64,000 nucleotides of DNA from Bombyx mori (Eukaryota; Arthropoda; Insecta; Lepidoptera; Bombycidae): contig NC_085107.1 in assembly GCF_030269925.1 (NCBI RefSeq), positions 18,788,001 to 18,852,000 on the forward strand, read 5' to 3'. Below, in pieces: positions 57,232-64,000 of this stretch (its first letter is position 1; every line of letters starts with the position of its first letter). The notes under the pieces were generated by a model that was given only the letters and a program-made list of their open reading frames with translations, did not search any database and was not told where the DNA came from. The translations under genes were made by a program, and so were the position numbers.

Positions 57232-57463
57232 ACTAGTGGTAGGACCTTTACTGGTGGTAGGACCTCTTGTGAGTCCGCGCGGCCAGGTACCACCGCCCTG
57301 CCTATTTCTGCCAGTAATGCGTTTCGGTTTTAACTGACCTTGAGACCTTAGAACTTATATCTCAAGATGGGTGGCGCATTTACGTTGTAGATGTCTATGG
57401 ACTCCAGTAACCACTTAACACCAGGTGGGCTGTGAACTCGTCCTCCCATCTAGGCAATAAAAA
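57232..57463 (+). mobile_element. Bm1 SINE, 5'-truncated, with duplicated start
   Basis: 'actagtggtaggacctt' is immediately repeated as 'actggtggtaggacctct'. The body lacks about 25 bp after 'gcgtttcggttt' and ends in an A-rich tail. Confidence 0.83.
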
Positions 57464-58388
57464 AGAAAAAAAAATAACAACATTAATGCCACTGGTCATG
57501 CTCAGACATGAGGTCTATCTTATCCAAGCCGGAAAGCCTGACCGTCCGCAGCAGTCTCTTGTCTCACATGCTCCGTCACCAGTAATTCTCATCGAACCCT
57601 GTTCTAGAGAATAATTCTTTTTGTATTTTTCACAATTTTGTGGTGGACAATAGCGTTCATTGTTTCATAGCTAAGGGCTCATTTAGATACCTAACAGGTG
57701 CCTCTGACTCAGATAGTTATTATTATGCGCGTATCTCAAGCAATGCATCAAAACTTTATTAGTAATATTTGAAATTGATGAAAAAACATAACAATAACCA
57801 TGATGTGCTTTTTATTTGGATCCACTTTAATTTATTAGTTCTCCTATAGCCCAAGTCAATAAATTCACATCTATGTAGTTACTATACTAAAAAAAAACAG
57901 ATTCATAATCACATTCCTTTGCTTCAATTATTTATGGAATATATCTAAAGGCTCTATGTTGTAGAAATATTATAATTAAACCTACGTCCTGCCTTTCAAA
58001 AATTACGTTTCTCCTAGCAACCAGACAATTTTCAAAAAGACCTAAATTAAAATCAATCTTATAATTCATACTTTAATCGGACGAAAGAGATGCGAAATAA
58101 TGTTGCTTGTCTCATCAAACTTTTATTCGATCCTGCTACGGCGTAGCGCCCAAGCGCCGTAGAGTCTCGTAGCTCGTCGTAGCTTCTTAATACTGAACGT
58201 ACGTAATCGAAGTTACGCAAGTCCGTTGCGTAACACGACCTCAGTTGACTTTCTTTGTCTGGGATGTTTGACTAGCAAACTAAAATCGAAAATCAAAATT
58301 CAAACAATTTTATTGTTGCAGCTTTTTAATAATTTTATTACAATATCGTTTTGGGTATGATGAAATTTTCTTTGTATTAGTCTCAAAA
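57464..58388. other. no gene supported
   Basis: AT-rich. A palindrome-prone GC patch ('ctacggcgtagcgcccaagc') lies at about 58136-58156. Confidence 0.45.
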
Positions 58389-58817
58389 TTTTTTTATTGC
58401 TTGTGGGTGGGTGGATGAACTCACAGCCCACCTGATGTTAAGTGGTTACTGGAGCCCATAGACATCTACAACGTAAATGCGCCACCCACCTTGAGATATA
58501 AGTTCTAAGATCTCAGTATAGTTACAACGGTTGCCCTACTCTTCAGACCGAAACGCATTACTGCTTCACGGCAGAAATAGGCAGGACGGTGGTGCCTACC
58601 CGCGCGGACTCGCAAGAGGTCCTACCACTAGTAATTACGCAAATTATAATATTGCGGGCTTGATTTTTATTACACGATGTTATTCCTTCACCGTGGAAGT
58701 CAACCGTGAACATTTGTTGAGTACGTATTAGAAAAATTGGTACCCGCCTGGCATTCGAACATCGGTGCATCGCTCAACACAAATGCACCGGTCGTCTTAT
58801 CCTTTAGGCCAGGACGA
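58389..58817 (-). mobile_element. Bm1 SINE, full length
   Basis: T-run, body, linker and tRNA-like head to 'ggccaggacgac'. The B-box on the minus strand is altered (ATGTTCGAATGCC), so Pol III activity may be reduced. Confidence 0.88.
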
Positions 58818-59422
58818 CACTACAAATAACAATAAACTAACGACAAATAAAATTCAATAATTAAGCTTAATGAATGTATATAACTTAGTTCTAAGCTTAC
58901 AAATAAGTGAGAGCTATTTTCTATGCAGCTGTTAATTATTGTAACAAAAAAATATAAAAGAATTCATGGAAATTGAATATAAACAACCGTCAGCACAGTG
59001 AATCATTAGGTTATTTTTTGTTTTTTTTTGGCTCACAATTATTCGTGAAATTCTGTAAATGAAAAACTTTGTGTGTGCTCTGACAGTGTGAATGCGGCGT
59101 TATTCATATGCAGAACATTTGCATACACAAAAATAAAATGATTTCCCGTGGGACGACATGTTTAATCCGGATAAAAAGTATTTTGTACACTTTTCTTGAA
59201 TCAAAGGTATCAACATTTAAGCAGTGTGACTTCACGATTGATTCTTAAGGAAATGGAGCTAAGGATACTAATAATCTATCGGATTGGTGAGAATCTAGTA
59301 CATGTGTATAAGCGGTCTCATCTTGTTCGGATCACATGTAAGTTTAGGGCTTTGTTGGTTTTTTTTTAACAATCAGATCCCTTCTTAAGAAAAGCTATCC
59401 TTGCCAAAAATAATTTTGCTTA
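58818..59422. other. no gene supported
   Basis: AT-rich spacer. Confidence 0.5.
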
Positions 59423-59626
59423 GGCGGGTGAAATGAACCCCAGCCTACAGGAGATCATAGGCACCAATAACGCAAATATCGCCACCCACCTTGATACTTG
59501 AGCTCTAAGACCCAGTTCTATAGACACGTCTTTCCTATTCTTCAACGCCTTACTGATTCGCGATAGTTGTTGGCAGGGTGCTAGTACTAACTCCTTCAAG
59601 CTCACAAGACACCTTACCACTACTAA
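59423..59626 (-). mobile_element. degenerate Bm1 SINE
   Basis: A diverged minus-strand copy: 'atatcgccacccaccttgat', 'gctcacaagacaccttacca'. Much older than the other copies. Confidence 0.65.
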
Positions 59627-61412
59627 AAATAAGCCTTGGATAACCTCAAGGTAAAAATTAAATGTGTTACGTTAGAAATTATGATGCTGAATAAAAACAT
59701 ATGAGACGGAAGATGTAACCGTGAAATACATGACGTGATATTCTCATTATAAACACATTTATAATATATTTATTGCCGAATATTTAACACTGACAATTGT
59801 TTAAAGCTTTCGGAACTATTAAGTTTATAAACACTTTTGAACAATTTTTTATCACGATTTAATTTTTATAGTGCGTTTCCGGTATTTCTGGATTATAAAG
59901 GAACAGTTAGCACATGGGGTCAACGGTCGCGCTGGAACGCGGGGGCGGGGCAACTGCTAACTACCTTCGTGTTTTGCGAATTTACAAAATATGAACTAAA
60001 ACTAAAATTATGTACAATACGTTTTGCGTCGTTAACATAATGTTTCAGTACACGTAAGAGTGACACTTTATACATTTTTTTTTTAAAAACGGTCTGTCTG
60101 TGACTGTGTGAATATCAGTTTTAAGTAGCTCACATACTAAAATCTAAGACAACAGTTATCTCCCCTGTGTCACTTTAATTTGAGAATATAGACATACTGA
60201 GACAAAATATTTTCAAGACGAATCAGAACTTCATATTCAAAGCATGTGCGCACAGAAAAATCTCAGAATGCGTACGTAGTCTGAGTCAACTTGAGAATTA
60301 TTAGTCCACAATATCCTATATGAGAAAACATGTTTGTAGAAGATTCCCGGAAACGTTCATATGTAGACTCAAACAGAATATTGCTTAAGTAATACGATGC
60401 AGCGATTAATTAAAAGTGTATTTTAAATAGTTTTTGAATGTTGATTGAAATACAGAAAGAATAGGGAATAGTTGCTAGAATAATATTTAGGAAGAGCATG
60501 TAGTTGTTCTCCCTAAGCACCCGTTTTATCTAGAATAATTCGTTACTTTATTACTTCCAATGGGCAGATATAAGATATGACATAAACTTGCGATTGCCTT
60601 GCCCCAATGTCAGTCTAATCCTTACAGCCAAAACCCATTATGTAAATATATTTGTTTTTGTAAAATTTACCAAATTGCTTATTCATCATAGAAGCCAACA
60701 TGAAACACGTGTAGATTAATCTTGTTCGTGTAAATAAGATATTTTCCAGAGGATATTAATCCGGACATGGCCTTATTTCTTGATACGGAGACACCAGTTT
60801 CTTACCAATAAAGCAATGGACAAGTGCATGCATATGATGATATCGAATTTTATATTCTTGCCGTAAGGGAATAAGATAGCAAGACAAAACACATCACAAT
60901 CACTTGCTGTATGTTGTATCTCTTTCCTTTATATCTATTACAGTACAGTCCATTGAACAATATTCAATACACATGAAATCTATAATTTATTAAGATACTT
61001 TACTTTATTTTTCTGCCCATTGCGCTAAATGTATTTTCTTTTTTGTGCTTGCAGTAAAATAGTGTTTTTAAATTATTTTCTTGTAACTAATTAGAAACTA
61101 TTTGATTGAAAAAAAAGCTAAAGTTTCTGACTCACTACAAATATATTTTAAATTTGCAACCGAAATCTATTGTATTCGATCGATTGTGTGATTACAAAGT
61201 TTGGCAAAAATATTTCAGACAAACTACAAACTACAAATATACATTTCTCGGATAACCGCCTATGATTCTAGAATTGTTGCGTAACGCAATACGGAATCAC
61301 GAATGCTCAACATTTGCTTATTGACATATTGAATACAGTGGTCGAAGGTCAATCGTGCTTATTGAAACGAGCTCAAGAACATCTACTAATAATATGAAGA
61401 TCAGTGAATATC
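59627..61412. other. AT-rich stretch, no gene supported
   Basis: The longest stretch without a recognised element apart from 47168-48910. A short frame at 59837-60040 is unrecognised. Confidence 0.45.
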
Positions 61413-61418
61413 AATGCT

Positions 61419-61648
61419 TTTTTTTTTTTTTGGCCAGGAGGAAATCGCCAGACTCCCACCCTCCACTGGGGATGGAGGGTGGGGCATGTCGGAGTCGAAC
61501 CAACTAAAACCTCCTGTCGCTCAACAACCAACGTCCAACCCTCGCATGACACAGAACTCATGAAAAGGCAAGGGGCGGAGAGTGAAGCGTTTAGTGCGGA
61601 GCACATCTCTCCCATCACCCTCCCCCTCGGGACGCCGGGCCAGCGGAA
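61419..61648 (-). mobile_element. R1-clade LINE, short 3' copy with target duplication
   Basis: A T-run (61419-61430, the poly(A) tail on the minus strand) leads into the 3' UTR of the element at 43630-45299, which ends at 61648. GAATATCAATGCT is found on both sides (about 61406-61418 and 61647-61659), a 13-bp target-site duplication. This is a clean, severely 5'-truncated insertion, non-coding. The frames that cross it are shadows. Confidence 0.88.
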
Positions 61649-61659
61649 TATCAATGCTA

Positions 61660-61980
61660 GGCCTGGATACATCATCACCGCATATGAGATAACAAGCCGA
61701 AATAATAATGCGGCCGTGTTTTCAACGCGACGAACACGGAATATTCATGTTGTGCACTGTTCATATTACATAGCAAATAGTGTCAGGAACACTCGAAACT
61801 CCGCTCGTGAAAGACCACAAGTTAAACACAATTTCGATTCAATTTAATTCAGAACTACGTTTTGGACATTGTTATTGTTTACGGTACAGAAAATTGCTTG
61901 TTTCGATTTCATTTTACACTGCTGTCAACAACACACGTGACCCCAGGGCTTAATTTAAACAACGCCTTCATTCATTTGAC
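61660..61980. other. no feature recognised
   Basis: Spacer of about 320 bp. Confidence 0.5.
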
Positions 61981-62244
61981 GACCGTCTGGTGTAGTGGTA
62001 AGTGACATGGTCACTACACGAGGGGGTCGCGGGTTCGAATCCCGCCAAGGGAAGATATTTGTATGATAAGTATAAATGTCTTTTCCAGGGCTATGGATGT
62101 ATATTAAATATATGTATGTGTATAATAAAAGTCTTACATTTATTTCCGTTATCTGGTACCTGTAACACAAGTTCTTTACGAACTTATCACGGGAACAGTT
62201 AACGTGGCGTGATTGCTAGTAAATATTTATTTATTTATTTATTC
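61981..62244 (+). mobile_element. tRNA-derived SINE (not Bm1)
   Basis: A tRNA-like head at 61981-62055: A-box TGGTGTAGTGG and B-box GGTTCGAATCC in a pairing T-arm (GCGGG/CCCGC). Then a body with 'tatctggtacctgtaa' and a TTTA tail (62220-62244). The 5' and 3' acceptor strands do not pair as in a functional tRNA. The head differs from that of the SINE at 54120-54318 but the bodies share features. Confidence 0.65.
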
Positions 62245-63173
62245 TCTAGAAACGCATTAAAATGTTTAGTGATTGTCATATTTAACCCAAACACTCGTTT
62301 TTTTTTAAATACCAACTAAGCTCGACTAAGGAGCTTGTTTTTATTAAATTAAAACACTTGTTTAAGAATGCTAATACTTTAAAGGCTTAGGATATTTAAT
62401 TCTATCCTATTTGCAGCTATTTCAAATTTTACTGTACCCGGTCATCTCCCAGAAAAACGCCAACTTCAACGTAAAAATAAACAAATCATTTATTTTATTT
62501 TATTTGCGACCCCTTAAAAAAAATCCTTCGAAATTTTAATAGTATTTATTTTGTTAACGCTATTTCAAGATTGAGGTCTTTTAACTTCATTTGCGTTCAA
62601 CATTATCTACGCCCACACATAAGATGATTGTACAAAAAATGTGAAATATAATAAAATGAAAGTAGAAAAGAAACGTAAAGGTCTAAAAATATTTTTCTTA
62701 GAAAAAGAAATGTCGGTTAGTACGATATATGTCAAAGAATAACATCTTGGTCGTCCGTTACCACCAAAATTCTAAAGCCGGATGCTTTCTTAAGCGTCGA
62801 AAATAATATAATACCAATAAAAATATGAGATTTGACTGTAAATGAAGTTTTAATTATAAAAAAAATTGCAAAAAACCTTAACAAGCTTAAATATTCCTAT
62901 AAATCAGCAATGTTTCAATTGTTTTGCGACTTTCTGTAAATAGTTTTATATCTTAACTTTAGTATCATATAATACAAATAGATCCTTTTTAAATATTGAT
63001 AACTGAGACATATCAGAAACTAAGGAACTACATACTTTATAGATCTTAATTCGGTTTCAAGTAAGCGTTTAACAAATAAATGACCATTTAATAGAAGTTA
63101 ATCGTAAGAAAAGGCCACAGATAGAGACTATTGGGTATCTTTGGAGGAAGCTTTTACTCTCAAACTCTCTAGA
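62245..63173. other. no gene supported
   Basis: AT-rich spacer. Confidence 0.5.
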
Positions 63174-63617
63174 AGTCTTCGTGGCCTAAAAGATAAGATG
63201 TCCGGTGCATTCGTATCTAGCGATGCACCGGTGTTCGAATCCCGCAGGCGAGTACCAACTTTTCTAATGAAATACGTACTTAACAAATGTTCACGATTGA
63301 CTTCCACGGTGAAGGAATAACATCGTGCAATAAAAATCAAACCCGCAAAATTATAATTTGCGTAATTACTGCTGGTAGGACCTCTTGTGAGACCGCACGG
63401 GTAGGTACCACCGCCCCTCCTGTTTCTGCCGTGAAGCAGTAATGCGTTTCGGTTTGAAGGGTGGGGCAGCCGTTGTAACTATACTGAGAACTTAGAACTT
63501 ATATCTCAAGGTGTGTGGCGCATTTACGTTGTAGACGTCTATGGGCTCCAGTAACCACTTAACACCAGGTGGGCTGTGAGCTCATTCACACAACTAAGCA
63601 ATAAAAAAAATAAAAAA
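63174..63617 (+). mobile_element. Bm1 SINE, full length
   Basis: The clearest plus-strand copy. The head begins 'gtcttcgtggcctaaaagat', with B-box GGTGTTCGAATCCCG at 63230-63244, then linker, body, and 'ctaagcaataaaaaaaa' with a second A-run. Structurally a potential Pol III-transcribed source copy. Confidence 0.92.
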
Positions 63618-64000
63618 AACCAGAGGGGTTCACGCTATTCCAAATTTAAAACAAATCATTTCAAAGTAATTAAATAAAAATAATAGAATCATCAAAATTT
63701 ATAAATAATAAAAAACAGTAAATGTATAATGTATATTATCTTATTAGGTGTGAAATAAAAGGCTTATTTTTTTAATCATGCTCATGATGACCTAACTTCG
63801 TATTTCCATTTTCATTACTGTAGATATAATAATATGCACCGCAACATTATCCAGGACGCGTCACAGTCGTACAGTTCGATTATGTGAAACCAAATTTATT
63901 CCATATTCAACTGCGTCGTGTTATCGTGAATCCGACGTAATTACGTGCGGTATTTACCAGTAATGAAACGTTGTTTGTCGTACATACGTACAGATTTGAT
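63618..64000. other. no feature recognised
   Basis: AT-rich sequence to the window edge. Confidence 0.5.

Noticed and set aside
58130..58215. Possible small RNA or foldback element
   Set aside because: The palindromic words are short and imperfect, and no consistent stem could be drawn by eye.
61981..62055. tRNA gene
   Set aside because: A- and B-boxes and a T-arm are present, but the acceptor stem does not pair and the sequence runs into a SINE body with a TTTA tail.

Overview
The window looks like lepidopteran nuclear DNA, very probably from a silkworm (Bombyx mori or the near-identical B. mandarina). The main evidence is about 30 copies of one SINE, which I identify as Bm1: a tRNA-like head, an internal block, and a 3' end of the type 'ctaagcaataaaaa'. 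AT-rich spacers, short Helitron-like elements ending in CTAG, and several lepidopteran non-LTR retrotransposon tails fit this. I found no host gene that I can support with confidence, no rRNA, no genuine tRNA gene and no CRISPR-like array. The window reads as intergenic or intronic sequence dominated by transposable elements.

Layout. 1-1.08 kb: GC-rich repeat with an open frame ending in an Arg-rich tail. 2.0-2.6 kb: C-terminal fragment of an RTE-like reverse transcriptase. 3.3-10.8 kb: two Helitrons of one family with facing 3' ends, the second split by a complete BEL/Pao LTR retrotransposon (4081-10630) that has apparently identical 214-bp LTRs and one uninterrupted 1768-codon gag-pol frame. 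11.5-12.8 kb: two other Helitron-like elements. 13.7-15.1 kb: three short open frames after a promoter-like stretch, the only place I would look for a host exon. 15-29 kb: Bm1 copies, two mariner relics (17.45-17.97 and 20.11-20.45 kb), and a Helitron inserted in another Helitron (23.9-24.6 kb). 29.25-31.08 kb: non-LTR retrotransposon with an open RT frame of 515 codons and a (TTGAT)n tail. 31.7-42.2 kb: LINE tails, Helitron-like elements and Bm1 copies, one broken by an unrecognised 435-bp insertion. 43.6-45.6 kb: 5'-truncated R1-clade LINE on the minus strand, joined to a truncated Helitron. 46-64 kb: Bm1, Helitron-like elements, RTE-type fragments, two tRNA-headed SINEs, and a second short copy of the R1-clade LINE tail with a 13-bp target-site duplication.

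The elements do not form a pathway. The useful information is their order of arrival: Helitron, then BEL/Pao inside it; Helitron, then a second Helitron inside it; Bm1, then an unknown insert inside it. Autonomous machinery looks potentially intact only in the BEL/Pao element. Other RT and transposase frames are truncated or decayed. All boundaries were read by eye, so an error of a few bases is possible.
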